Positions 45,712-55,778 of a stretch of 64,000 bases of DNA are shown one piece after another. A program made the translations under genes and the position numbers. The stretch is from Lotus japonicus (taxonomy: Eukaryota > Streptophyta > Magnoliopsida > Fabales > Fabaceae): NCBI RefSeq assembly GCF_012489685.1, contig NC_080043.1, positions 622,501 to 686,500 on the forward strand, given 5' to 3'. Within the stretch, counting starts at the first letter, position 1. Each line of letters begins with the position of its first letter. The notes beneath the pieces are model-generated. The model made no database searches. It was not told the DNA's origin and saw only the letters and a list, made by a program, of their open reading frames with translations.

Positions 45712-48256
45712 TTATTCATTGTTTTCTTTCTCCTGTTCTTCTTCTTCCTCTTCTTCTTCAGTCGCTGTCCAGAGGTTTTGGTCAATCAGGGGAGGATCGT
45801 CGGGACCAACCAGTCCTGCGGCGGTTATCTCTTTCATTACTCCCATGGCGCTAAAGTCAAAGTTCGGGTACAAATGTTGGGCCTGATCTTTGGCGAGGTA
45901 GAAACCGCGCTCGCGGTTGTCAAGGGCGATGTCAGCGGCTTGTTCCCTCGCCTCAGTGGCTTTGGCCTTCTCCGTCGCCAGCTCGTCCTCTAGACTTTTG
46001 ATCTTTGCCAGTTGGGAAGCAATCTCAGCATCTTTCGTGGCGAGGGCCTCGGCATGAGTTTCGGTCGCTTTCTTGATCTCCTCGGACGTAGCCTGCATCA
46101 CCGCCTCCATGTCAGATTTCGCCAAGGCCAAGGACTCCGCAGACTTTTTCTCTTGCTCCGCCAACGCCTTTTTCACTAACTCCAGCTCAGCGCGCAGTAT
46201 GGCAAGCTCTGACTCCTTAGCAATCAGCGCCTCGCCTCGGGCGATCAAGTCCTTCTCAGCTTGCTCTTTTTCCTTCTTGCAAGCTTGAAGGCTTGCATCA
46301 AGCTCATCTGCTTCTTCCTTCATCAGCGCCAGCTGATCCTCCAGCTCGCCGATTTTAATCCCCGCCGTGCCAATCATCTTGTCGGCATAGACTTTGTCTT
46401 TTCCTGCCTGCGTCGCCAGTTTGTCGAAACGCTTTTCCCAAGCAGCGGCGGCTTCTTGATGCTTAGCACTTTCGGCCTTCAACCGCTCAGCTTCAACGTT
46501 GGCGGCATTGAACTTCTCAAACGTGTGAGCAAAGATGCACCCAGCGCGTAGGAGGCAAGCAAGAGTCTCCTCCTTGGTGTCATTCAGGCCCCGACTCAAA
46601 ACTTCTTTTTCTATGACGTCACGGTTGAGACCAGCAAGTAAGAATTCTGAGGGTTCAATGGCGTTGGGGAGCATATTATAATAGCTTGAAGAACCGACCT
46701 CGGGAGCAGGGGCTTGTTCAATTTGAGCCGCTTCAGAGGTAGTGGCAGCGCCAGGACATGATTTTTCCCCTTGATGAGGCGGGGAAGGCATGGAGCCCGC
46801 ATCATGTGTTGAGGGCGGGCTAGGAGGCGCATCTTGGCGAGGGGGAGACTTTGGGGTTTCATTTTCTTTTTCCTTCTCTCCAATAGGAGTGTCGGAAGAC
46901 GCAGCAGCTTTTGTGGCGTTAACGCCGGCGGAGGCGGCTGTGGCGCCAACAGAGGACTCAGCGGCAACAGCAGCGGTCGCACCGGCGGAGGCAGGAGTAG
47001 AAGCTGGTACGGCGGTTGGCTCGGTAGCTGCGGCGACGGAGGCTTCAGCGACATTTTTGCCTTTAGGCGCAGCAGCAGTGGTGGGCTGAGCACCAGGGTT
47101 GGATGTGCCGGCGCCGGAGAAGGCTTTGGCCAATCTTCTCCTCTTGGGAGCTTTGGTGCTCTCGGCTTGGTTCTCAGCACCGCCCCGTTTTTTCGCGTCG
47201 CCCTCAGTGTTGAATTTTGGGGAAAAGCGAGCCATTCTCCTCTCGCGGGCCTTCAGGAGCTCGGCGTTCGTGAAATTCATATCTTCTGTAACAATAAAAA
47301 AAACGATCAGTGACAACATAGGAGTCGAGAAAGGAAATGTCAATAATAAAAGTGAGCTATGGGCAACCTAAGTATTTGGGAGTTCTTGAGAGGTCAGCGC
47401 CCTCAAGGACTGTTGTGCAGTCAAGGATGGGAAGTGGGGCAAGGAGATTAAGAAAGGCTTTATCGTTGGCGGACAAGGATTCCTCTGAAGGATCGGTGAT
47501 CCCGTTGGGCTTCTCCGTCCAGTAAAGAGGAAAGAGGGCGGTCCCGTCTCTGAGGGTGAATGCCTCTGGGTAGGCGGGATGAACCGCCACACGGAAGTAC
47601 TTTCGTGCGAAGGAGGACTTCGCGTTACTTTTGTGAGGATGCAAACACTTCCGGCCGGCTCGGGCCTTCAAGGAAATCCATCCTTTGTTTTTGATGGACT
47701 TGGGGTCGACGTCGTAAAGGTAGAAGAAACTGGTGGGGGATGGGGCGATGCCGACAGCGGCGCTTAGGATTTCAAAACATCGAATGAAAGCTCAGGCGTT
47801 AGGGTGGAGTTGACAGGGAGCCGCGTTGATGTCGCGGAGGACGGTTTGGACAAAGGGCGAGAAAGGAAGCCTGATTCCAAGCTCGCTAAACATGTATTCG
47901 TACGCAAAGAAAAAATGGGATCTCTTTACGTCGCCGTCTGGCTTGTGAAGCCAGGGGCGATCCCCGGGACTGCAAACCCAGATCCTGAGTTTGGCGTTAA
48001 ACTCATCGTCATTGGACAAGCCACCCAGGGAGTTCACGAATTGCACAATGGGATCGCTGTCTTGGAAGATGGAAGGTTGATCTATAGCCTCGTGTTTGGG
48101 GGCTACTTGGACTGGAAGGGGCAGAGTGGCGTAGGTTTTTAGTCGGTGAGCTGGGATCTCCGGAACCTCTAAACGGAGGCCGCCGGCAGCGGTGGAGTCA
48201 GGGTCGCTTTCGGAGGAGGAAGAAGAGTGATTAGGGGAGGTAGGGTTTGAAGCCAT
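45712..48256 (-). pseudogene. Antisense gene of the gypsy element: 'putative gypsy-type transposon' domain plus coiled coil
   Basis: Two exons (48256-47368 and 47285-45712) flank an 82-base GT-AG intron that joins frames exactly. The product begins MASNPTSPNHSSSSSESD. The first exon encodes LPFSPFVQTVLRDINAAPCQ and FEILSAAVGIAPSPTSFFYL, which I place in the Pfam family named 'Putative gypsy type transposon' (Transposase_28). The second exon gives an Ala/Pro-rich stretch, then a long heptad-type Glu/Lys/Ala coiled coil, ending in an acidic tail. About 820 codons in all. One in-frame TGA (47794-47792) replaces the Trp expected in HPNAWAF, so this copy is broken unless read through. Function is unknown. 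A TATA box lies upstream on the same strand. Confidence 0.75.
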
Positions 48257-48471
48257 TTTTAGAAGACAGTGAAGTGAAAGAAAGGAAAAGATAAGTATGT
48301 GTGCGATGTAAAGATAAGGGCAGTGGGACTCACCGGAGTAGGATGTGAAGAGTGGGTAGCGGAAAGGGTGATAAGCGACGGCTCCGGAGCGGAAGTGGAC
48401 AGAGGGAGTTTGGTAAGCGATTAGGGAAGTAAAGAGGGGTCTCGGAAAGGGATGACAGTGGGGAAGAAGGG

Positions 48472-48479
48472 TTTTTATA
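48472..48479 (-). promoter_or_regulatory. TATA box for the antisense gene
   Basis: On the minus strand TATAAAAA lies 216 bases before the ATG at 48256, inside the element and outside the LTR. It suggests that this gene has its own promoter. Confidence 0.5.
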
Positions 48480-49144
48480 GGAGAAGGGGAGAAGCTGGAA
48501 GGGTGACGCGTGTTGGACGCGTGTGGAAGGTTGGAAGTCATGATGGTTTTGGGGAGGTGGGTCGCGTGCAATGGGGAGTTACTGCGCACGATGGGACGGT
48601 TATTAAAGGTGAAGTGACGGTTCCGGAGAAAGAGGGAAATTGATGTAACCAACACATCACGTGGGGCAGCCACGTGAGGCAGATAGAGATTTGAAAGGGT
48701 TTTAAAATAAGGGAAAGCGCGAAAAGCCTCGCCACCATAAGGATCAAACACCATCGCCTGACGGGTGACACCAACAGCAAAGTTCAGTCGCTCGCCGGGG
48801 TCACCGCCAGTCAATGATTGAATGATCGGCACATGACCCATGCCTGTCACCTTTCCCGCCGGCGAGCGATCATACACCTGCTCCAACTTATCGCCAATAC
48901 GAAGTAGTCGTTCTCGCCGCTTGCGGACTTGTGGACTTGCCAGCTCGGATTGCTCGTCAAGTCAGTGGACTGGGTAACCGAAAATGCTAGTTTCCTTTTG
49001 CTCACGCCATGTTGGCGATATAGTTTATTTCTCTTTTCTCAAGCCATGTTGGCAGTGTAGATTCCGGTGTACAATAAGACATGTAAAAGCATTTAAAAGA
49101 CACACTTAGCTCTCATACCTCGAGCTCGGTGTCTTGTGGACTAG
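48480..49144. other. Gypsy element, region between the antisense promoter and the 3' LTR
   Basis: An open frame continues upstream of the antisense ATG but shows no domain. The phrase TGGACT recurs near 48932, 48964 and just before the LTR. No polypurine tract was found next to the 3' LTR. Confidence 0.5.
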
Positions 49145-49425
49145 TGGACTGGGCGAGCCCCTAGAGGGGCAACGCCCAGCATGTATCTCGCCCTGGGGCA
49201 GGGCCCTGGCCTTCAGATGGGCCTTGACCTCGGAGGCCCAATTGGCCCAATAGGTAGTACCCAAGCTCTATAAATAGGAGGTAGTTATCAAGTGTAAGGG
49301 ACTTTTTTGGCTCATTGGATGAAATAACACATGAAATTCAGCATTCTCTCTCTTACTCTCTCTCTCTAGCACAATCTCTCTACCCTTAGGTACTATACCT
49401 TTCCTCAATGTTCATTCCCAGAACA
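49145..49425 (+). repeat. 3' LTR of the gypsy element
   Basis: 281 bp, identical to 39026-39306 by eye, followed by the CATGC duplication. Confidence 0.92.
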
Positions 49426-49928
49426 CATGCAGACCAAAAATTTGGCCTCAGCCCGCTCGTCAAATTTTTTATTTTTCTCTTATTATTTATTAACTATAAT
49501 TAAGTACATAAAAAATGAGAGAAATAACATAAATTTATAATTTTTTCTATTTTTTTGTTTTATACTTTCATGTACTAAAAAAATGTAATTTGCATTGAAA
49601 TATTTTTACGAAAACATTTATAAGTGAGTTTGAAAGAAAAAAAAAGTAATGGTCAACCTGTTTTGCAAGTTGTGCTAGTAAATTAGTAGCTCACATTAAC
49701 TTTGGCATAACGTCCCATAACTAGCCCAGCCCAACTCGAGATTGAGTTGACACAATATGTAGGCATGCCAACCTGAATTTGCATCCTTAGTTTTAGTACC
49801 AGGGTTGTGGGTTGTGTACAGACTTTTTGGGACGTAAGACGAAAATGTTAAAGAGACCTATTTTATACAAATTTTTTAAAAAAACTTAGTATATTATATA
49901 AAACATAAATAAAATACTAAAAAATATA

Positions 49929-50584
49929 GGTTATATTTGGCATGTCATTTTAGCTAGTTTATAGCTTATTTAACTAGTTTAAAGCTTATTTGACTAGCTT
50001 AAAAGCTCTTCAAAAGTGTTTGGTGAATGAGCTTATTTCAGTAGCTTAAAGCTTTAAGCTATAAGCTATCTCAGATAGCTTATAGCTTAAAACTTATAGC
50101 TTATTAAATTTATTCTCATTTTTATCCTTATTATTTTATTAAAATTCCATCATAACCCTTATATATTTATAAAAATATTAAACATATTTTCCCCTCACAC
50201 TTACGTATGCAGTTCCCACCACACCGTTGTGCACCATAAGTATTAAAAATATTATATTAATAAAAATAAGTAAAAATCAATATTATATTTTTAAGATGAT
50301 AAATAACTTGAGTTAATAAAAATATTTAAAGTGATAATAATTTTAATATTAATATCATACAGATATTAATGTGAAAATAAAAAAATGTTAAATATAAAAA
50401 TAATTATACAAGTATGTCCTTTTATGTCCGTTTACAATTTCAGCTAGTTTAACAGCTAGTTTTACCAAACACTTTTGTTTCAATTACGTAGCTTTTCAGC
50501 TTTCAGCTATCAGCTAGCTTATAAACTTTCAGATAGCTTTTCAGCTTTCAGCTAGCTTATCAGCTAAACATGTCAAACATAGCC
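49929..50584. mobile_element. Harbinger-like MITE rich in AGCTT motifs
   Basis: The ends are inverted matches, GGTTATATTTGGCATGT and GGCTATGTTTGACATGT. ATA flanks both sides, a possible 3-bp duplication. Both subterminal regions are packed with AGCTTATAGCTT/CAGCTTTCAGCT repeats; the centre is AT-rich. No coding capacity. Confidence 0.55.
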
Positions 50585-51146
50585 ATAAATAAACTAAACA
50601 CTAAAGTCTAAAATATATTTCAGAAAAGAAGTATTGATGAACAAAAGTAGAACAATAGAACCTGGAAACGTGTCGACTGCATAGTCGCGGAGAGACAGTG
50701 AAATTAATCGTTCCGCCAATCCACCACGTGCAGTTTGTAAGCTTTTAGAATTTAGAAAATCAATTGGTTCCAAAGCCTATAACCTTCAAGAGAATAGAGA
50801 TGAAATTGAAGGAAAGGAGATGAGGAATTTTTTTTTTGTAAACCAGGGTAGTTTGTCGTCTAGTCTAAACCAGAGAGAGATTGAAAGATTGAGAGAGAAT
50901 TGGAATAAATTAGGGATAAAATGAATTTATTTTTTGGAATAAATAAATATTTTAAATTATATTAATGATAAAGAATAGTTTTAAAAGAGATGATATTGAT
51001 ATACCTTATTTTCAAAAAAAATATTATGTAACATCCCTTTCTAATTGGCTAATATTTAAGGAAGATGAATGATTCTTATTCATTTTGTTTTGGTCCACTA
51101 TCGGTCTTTATTTCTGGTAGATATTTCTATATCAACCATGAATCGT
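50585..51146. other. Intergenic DNA
   Basis: AT-rich spacer without a supported gene or repeat. Confidence 0.4.
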
Positions 51147-51560
51147 TCAATCTTTTTTTTTTTTTTGGTCAAAGATTAATGTATATTGATCAAAAGGCCT
51201 AGGCCCAAAGAAACAAACAAAGAGCTGATCCTACACAGCCAAACAGATTAAAAGAAAACACATGGCTATGCCAGCAATTGTTACAGACAGGAGGGACCAC
51301 TACCAGCGAGAGAGCCAGTGGAGATAATAAAGAAACATAAAGCCTTGGACACTTGTGGTGGGAAAACCAGCAAAAAGTGGTTGGGAGTTGAATCTGAAGG
51401 CCTTCCCCAAAATAGACTTGTCTACCACTAACTGGAAAGAAAAGAGGGAAGGACTGCAGATTCACCAAAAAACATGTCTTCAAAGCAAGAACAAGGCACC
51501 ACAGCTAACTCCAAACGACACACTACCACTGGCACGGAGCTGGAAGAGGGGAAACTCCCT

Positions 51561-54500
51561 CTAAGGCGGGATGAAAGGTTCTCTGTTCTCCTGTCTGAGG
51601 ATGTTCAACGATCCTGTAAGGCCTCTGGTAGAAAAATTCCTTACTATATATTCCTGGGAAGCTTGCTTGTCTCTGACCAGGGCTCTCCTCAATTCAGAAG
51701 GGGGGTTCCAAAACCAATGGTGGGGGAGATTGCCATGCATAGCAAGGTAGGCAAGAGCATGCGCACTAGCGTTACCAGATCTACCAGTCCAAGTGAAACC
51801 CCAAAGGGGGAATCTCCTCTTCCAAGTAAAAATGTCCTGAATTATGTTTTTGATCGAACCTACTTGTTTCCTTCTCAGGCAGGCCTCAATAAGCTGCTGG
51901 TTATCAGACTCGAAAAGGACCTTCTCGATATTCATGTTAGCTGCTGTAAGGGTAGCTTCTCTGAGGGCTAAAGCTTCAGCAAGGAGGGGCTTTGTTGTGC
52001 AGAAAACCTTGGTAGAGCCAAAGGTAAGATCTCCTTTACCATCTCTAAATAACATGCTCCCTGTTGCCCTGTTGTTGTGGTTGTTCAAAGCAGCATCTGT
52101 ATTGCACTTCACAAAATTGGTGGGGGGTCTTCTCCACTGGTAGACTCTCTTACTTGGTGGGATCTGCTCGGTCCTTGTATGGGACTGAGGGCCAGGGCCA
52201 AGCTCCTTGAATTCTGCGTGTGCCAAGTTAATTATCTTTAGGCAGTTGTGGGGGCAGGGTCTGTGGCCTCTGAAGACTAAATTGTTGCGCATTTTCCAGA
52301 TCTCCCATAGGGAATAGCCAATGTAGGCTAGAGCCCCATCTGGACCTTCAATCCTTTGAGAGAGGCTGTGAATTTTTGATTCGAGCCAGTGAGCAAAAGA
52401 ATCATGGCCAAAGGTGGTACTATCAAAGTTTAACAAGCCCCCAAACCAGATGGGTCTTGTCCACTGACAAGAGAAGAAACAGTGGCCCAAGTCTTCCACT
52501 TCCAAACCACAGATCGGGCAAGAACCATCAGTGCCACATCCTCTCCTAATAAGGTTCCCCTTTAAAGGCACTGCATTATGACATAACTTCCAGAGGAAGT
52601 TCTTAATTTTATTTGGTAATATCGCTTTCCAAATATTCCTCCAAAGGAAGCTAGAAGGGCCATCTGAGTTGGAAACTCTGTTCTCCACTGGATTTCTGGA
52701 CGCGTAGGCTTGGCGATAACCAGATTTGACCTCATAAGTCCCTGAAGATCTGTAGGGCCAGATAAGCTCATCAGGTCCCTCCGTGTAGCGGAGCGGAGTC
52801 TGGAGAACTTTGCTAATTTCTGTGCTAGGCAGAACAGTTCTAACCTTTTGGACATCCCAGCAACAGTTCTCCTTGTTGATTAGATCCTTGACCTTTGTAC
52901 CTGGAGGGCCTCCTTGAATTAAGGAGTTAGCTGAAACCCATCTGTGGCCTGAAACTTCCACTGTGTTACCATCCCCTATAACCCACTGACCCTGGGAGAG
53001 AAGGAGGTCCCTGCCTTGCAATATGCTAGCCCAAAGCCAAGAAGACTGTCTTTTTTTCTTTACCATGATGATGTTGTTGCTTGGAAAGTAGAGTCCTTTT
53101 AGGACCAGGGCCCACAGAGCATCAGGTTCTTGAAGGATCCTCCAAGCTTGTTTCCCTAAAAGTGCTAGGTTCAAGCTTTCAAAATCCTTAAACCCCATAC
53201 CTCCCTCATCCTTTCTGTACGTTAGAATTTCCCACTTCCGCCAGTGGATACCCCTAGATTTATTCTTTTTCCACCTGAATTGGGCGATTTTTGAACAAAG
53301 TTGGCTGCTAAAGGTCTTTGGAAATTTTAGGATGGACATTGCATATGACGGGATTGCTTGGAGGACTGCTTTGATTAAGATTTCCTTCCCAGCTTGATTC
53401 AACAGATTGCCCCTCCACCCTTGAATTTTGTTAAAGACCCGATCCTTTATCCACTGTAGAGAGGCTGTTTTTGATCTACCCCAATCAGCTGGGAGACCAA
53501 GGTACATATCAGGTTTATCCCATACCTGGATTCCTAAGATGCTGGCCAAATGATCCTTACGGATTCTTTGCATACTCTTTCCCCCCATAAGACCGGACTT
53601 CTGAATATTGATACGCTGGCCCGACGCCTTAGAGAAGGTGTTGAGAATCCTGTTTAACTCATAGAGCTCCGAGTCCTTAGCTTTTGCGAACAAGATTGCA
53701 TCGTCGGCGAAAAAAAGGTGGGTCAAGGTGGGGCAGGTAGGGCGCATCTGGAAGCCTTGTAAGGTGCCAAGCTCAAGACTTTTGGACAAATTGTGAGACA
53801 ACACCTCCATAGCCAAAATGAAGAGATAGGGTGAAAGGGGGTCACCTTGTCTGAGCCCCCTTTCTGGTATAAGATTCCTCCCAATAGAACCATTGACTTT
53901 AAATCTGTAGCTAACCCCCTTTACCAGCCTCATCACTAAACAGATCCATTCACGGCAGAAACCAAACTTCCCAAGAGCCTTTTCAAGGAAAACCCATTCG
54001 AGCCTATCATAGGCCTTATTCATATCAAGCTTGATGATGATTTGATCCTCAACACCAAGTGGGGCTGTTTTGATGAAGTGGAAGGCCTCTTGAACAATTA
54101 TAACATTATCTTGGATCTGTCGCCCTTTGATAAAAGCACTCTGGAAAGGAGAGATAAGTGAATTCATAAACGGCTTGAGTCTGGTTACAATGATCCTTGT
54201 GACGACTTTAAACAAGAAATTACAACAGCTGATTGGTCTGAAATGGGAGCAACTCTCCGGGAAGGGCACCTTCGGGATCAAGGTGACAAGAGTCTCATTC
54301 AATTCTTTTGGGATGTCACCACCCCGGAAGAAGGAAAAGATGGCGCTGCAGACTTCTGAATTTATGGTGTCCCAATTCTTTTGGAAGAACAGCCCATTGA
54401 AACCGTCCATTCCAGGGGCCTTCATGTCTCCAAGAGCAAAAACTGCAGATTTAATTTCTCCTTCTGTAACAGGTTTCATTAGTTCGCTATTTAGATCTGA

Positions 54501-55778
54501 TGAAATTAAGATGGAAACATTTTCAAGGCACTCCTCAATGTGGGTGCTCCCGGAGGAGCGAAAGATGTCAGAGAAGTGTTCGTAGATAACTTCAGTGATT
54601 TGTTCTTGCCCCTCGACCCACTGATCTTGCGAATCCTTGATTCTGGAGATGAAATTTTTGTCCCTTCTTTGTATTGTTGAGGCGTGAAAAAACCTAGTAT
54701 TTTTATCCCCCCAATTGAGCCATTTTACCCGAGACCTCTGTCCCCAATAGGCCTCCTCCTGTTTCCACAGAGTCTTTATGCGGTTTTGGGTTTCCCTGAA
54801 CTCCTCCCATTCTTCACCTGTGAGAGCTCTATTCTGCATATCTTGGAGTTTCCTCTTTAGGTTCCAGATCTCTTTGTCAGCACGCTTGAATTTGTCTTTG
54901 CTCCAAGCTTGCAGGGAACTTTTGCAGGACTTGAATCTCTTGAGCAGGTTGTTCCAAACCGGGGACCCTCCTTCCTCTCCTTCATTGCAAATCCAACCTG
55001 TATTAATAATAGAATGACATTCCTCATGTTCAACCCAAAAGGCCTCAAATTTGAAATTTTTCTGCATTTTAACCTTTGGTTGGACTAGGGTGTGGATAGG
55101 AGTGTGGTCCGAGCTAATAATGGGCAAAGCAGTGGCAATGGCATTGGGATAACACAGCCTCCAATTCCAATTGACTAGGACCCTATCAATTCGTTCTTTA
55201 GTGACAAAACCGTTCCTTGGGTTACTTAGCCAGGTGAAACGACACCCCTTGAGTGAGAGGTCCATTAAATTGGCAGTATCCAGAAAGCTCCTGAAACTAT
55301 CAAGTCTAGCTCTGCTTTGTTCCCTCAAACCCTCCTTCTCACTTTGCTCCAAGATTTCATTAAAATCCCCAAAACAACCCCAAGGAATGGTAGTATCCAT
55401 ATTAAGATTGACAATAGTGGGCCACATAGCTTTCCTCTGAGTAAAAATAGGGCTTGCATAGATGAAGGTACCAAGCCAGATTTTGTTATTACCCTTATCT
55501 GTAATTCTTGTATGGATGAAGTTAGAACCAGAAAGCAGAATCTCAATTGAGAAAGGGGCAGACCAAAAAAGGCACAGACCTCCCGAGAGACCCTGTGCTT
55601 CTACACAATGGCTATGGGAGAAATTAAGAGTGGATCTCATACGCTCTCCCCTTTCTAGTGGAGCTCTGGTTTCCATTAAAAAAAGGAGAGACGGCTGGAC
55701 TTGTTTGCATAAGTCCTTAAGCTCGAGAATTGTCGCGGGAGCCTCCATCCCACGACAATTCCAACTGAGGATACTCAT
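51561..55778 (-). CDS. LINE ORF2: endonuclease, reverse transcriptase and RNase H
   Basis: An intact 1,405-codon frame. It starts with an AP-type endonuclease (MSILSWNCRGMEAPATILEL; GDFNEIL; SSDHTPI near 240). The reverse transcriptase follows (GMDGFNGLFFQKNWD; QGDPLSPYLF; FADDAILFAKA at about 689). A zinc-binding zf-RVT region comes next (LPNKIKNFLW at about 1050; CPICGLEVEDLGHCFFSC), then a C-terminal RNase H (KCNTDAAL at about 1221). These nick target DNA and copy the LINE RNA onto it. No stop or frameshift interrupts the frame, so the enzyme could be active. Its ATG overlaps the ORF1 stop in ATGA, which suggests translation by termination and restart. Confidence 0.92.
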   Translation of the reverse strand: MSILSWNCRGMEAPATILELKDLCKQVQPSLLFLMETRAPLERGERMRSTLNFSHSHCVEAQGLSGGLCLFWSAPFSIEILLSGSNFIHTRITDKGNNKIWLGTFIYASPIFTQRKAMWPTIVNLNMDTTIPWGCFGDFNEILEQSEKEGLREQSRARLDSFRSFLDTANLMDLSLKGCRFTWLSNPRNGFVTKERIDRVLVNWNWRLCYPNAIATALPIISSDHTPIHTLVQPKVKMQKNFKFEAFWVEHEECHSIINTGWICNEGEEGGSPVWNNLLKRFKSCKSSLQAWSKDKFKRADKEIWNLKRKLQDMQNRALTGEEWEEFRETQNRIKTLWKQEEAYWGQRSRVKWLNWGDKNTRFFHASTIQRRDKNFISRIKDSQDQWVEGQEQITEVIYEHFSDIFRSSGSTHIEECLENVSILISSDLNSELMKPVTEGEIKSAVFALGDMKAPGMDGFNGLFFQKNWDTINSEVCSAIFSFFRGGDIPKELNETLVTLIPKVPFPESCSHFRPISCCNFLFKVVTRIIVTRLKPFMNSLISPFQSAFIKGRQIQDNVIIVQEAFHFIKTAPLGVEDQIIIKLDMNKAYDRLEWVFLEKALGKFGFCREWICLVMRLVKGVSYRFKVNGSIGRNLIPERGLRQGDPLSPYLFILAMEVLSHNLSKSLELGTLQGFQMRPTCPTLTHLFFADDAILFAKAKDSELYELNRILNTFSKASGQRINIQKSGLMGGKSMQRIRKDHLASILGIQVWDKPDMYLGLPADWGRSKTASLQWIKDRVFNKIQGWRGNLLNQAGKEILIKAVLQAIPSYAMSILKFPKTFSSQLCSKIAQFRWKKNKSRGIHWRKWEILTYRKDEGGMGFKDFESLNLALLGKQAWRILQEPDALWALVLKGLYFPSNNIIMVKKKRQSSWLWASILQGRDLLLSQGQWVIGDGNTVEVSGHRWVSANSLIQGGPPGTKVKDLINKENCCWDVQKVRTVLPSTEISKVLQTPLRYTEGPDELIWPYRSSGTYEVKSGYRQAYASRNPVENRVSNSDGPSSFLWRNIWKAILPNKIKNFLWKLCHNAVPLKGNLIRRGCGTDGSCPICGLEVEDLGHCFFSCQWTRPIWFGGLLNFDSTTFGHDSFAHWLESKIHSLSQRIEGPDGALAYIGYSLWEIWKMRNNLVFRGHRPCPHNCLKIINLAHAEFKELGPGPQSHTRTEQIPPSKRVYQWRRPPTNFVKCNTDAALNNHNNRATGSMLFRDGKGDLTFGSTKVFCTTKPLLAEALALREATLTAANMNIEKVLFESDNQQLIEACLRRKQVGSIKNIIQDIFTWKRRFPLWGFTWTGRSGNASAHALAYLAMHGNLPHHWFWNPPSELRRALVRDKQASQEYIVRNFSTRGLTGSLNILRQENREPFIPP

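Larger units (their letters stand above)
39026..49425 (+). mobile_element. Full-length Ty3/gypsy LTR retrotransposon, Tat-type, with an antisense gene
   Basis: Two 281-bp LTRs (39026-39306 and 49145-49425) begin TGGACTGGGC, end CCAGAACA and appear identical. CATGC flanks both sides (39021-39025, 49426-49430). After the 5' LTR comes TTTGGCGCCGT, whose TGGCGCCGT agrees with a tRNA-Asp primer site. The + strand carries gag-pol (39444-44810). A non-coding 900 bp follows, then a convergent minus-strand gene (48256-45712). The protein order (protease, reverse transcriptase, RNase H, second RNase H, integrase) defines the Tat clade, in which extra antisense frames are known. Identical LTRs mean a very recent insertion. 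No purine-rich tract is evident directly before the 3' LTR. Confidence 0.92.
38940..49793. mobile_element. Possible old hAT-like element split by the gypsy insertion
   Basis: The sequence before the gypsy element (AGAGGTATCAAAATGGGC at about 38941) and the sequence ending near 49787 (inverted: AAGGATGCAAATTCAGGTTG) resemble the ends of hAT-type repeats that share an AGGGGTGNCAAAATGGGC-like consensus. With the gypsy element removed, about 450 bp remain. The flanking duplication is degraded, so this is tentative. Confidence 0.3.

Noticed and set aside
51474..51971. Plus-strand frame across the LINE 3' end
   Set aside because: It reads the complement of the ORF2 tail and 3' UTR; no recognisable protein.
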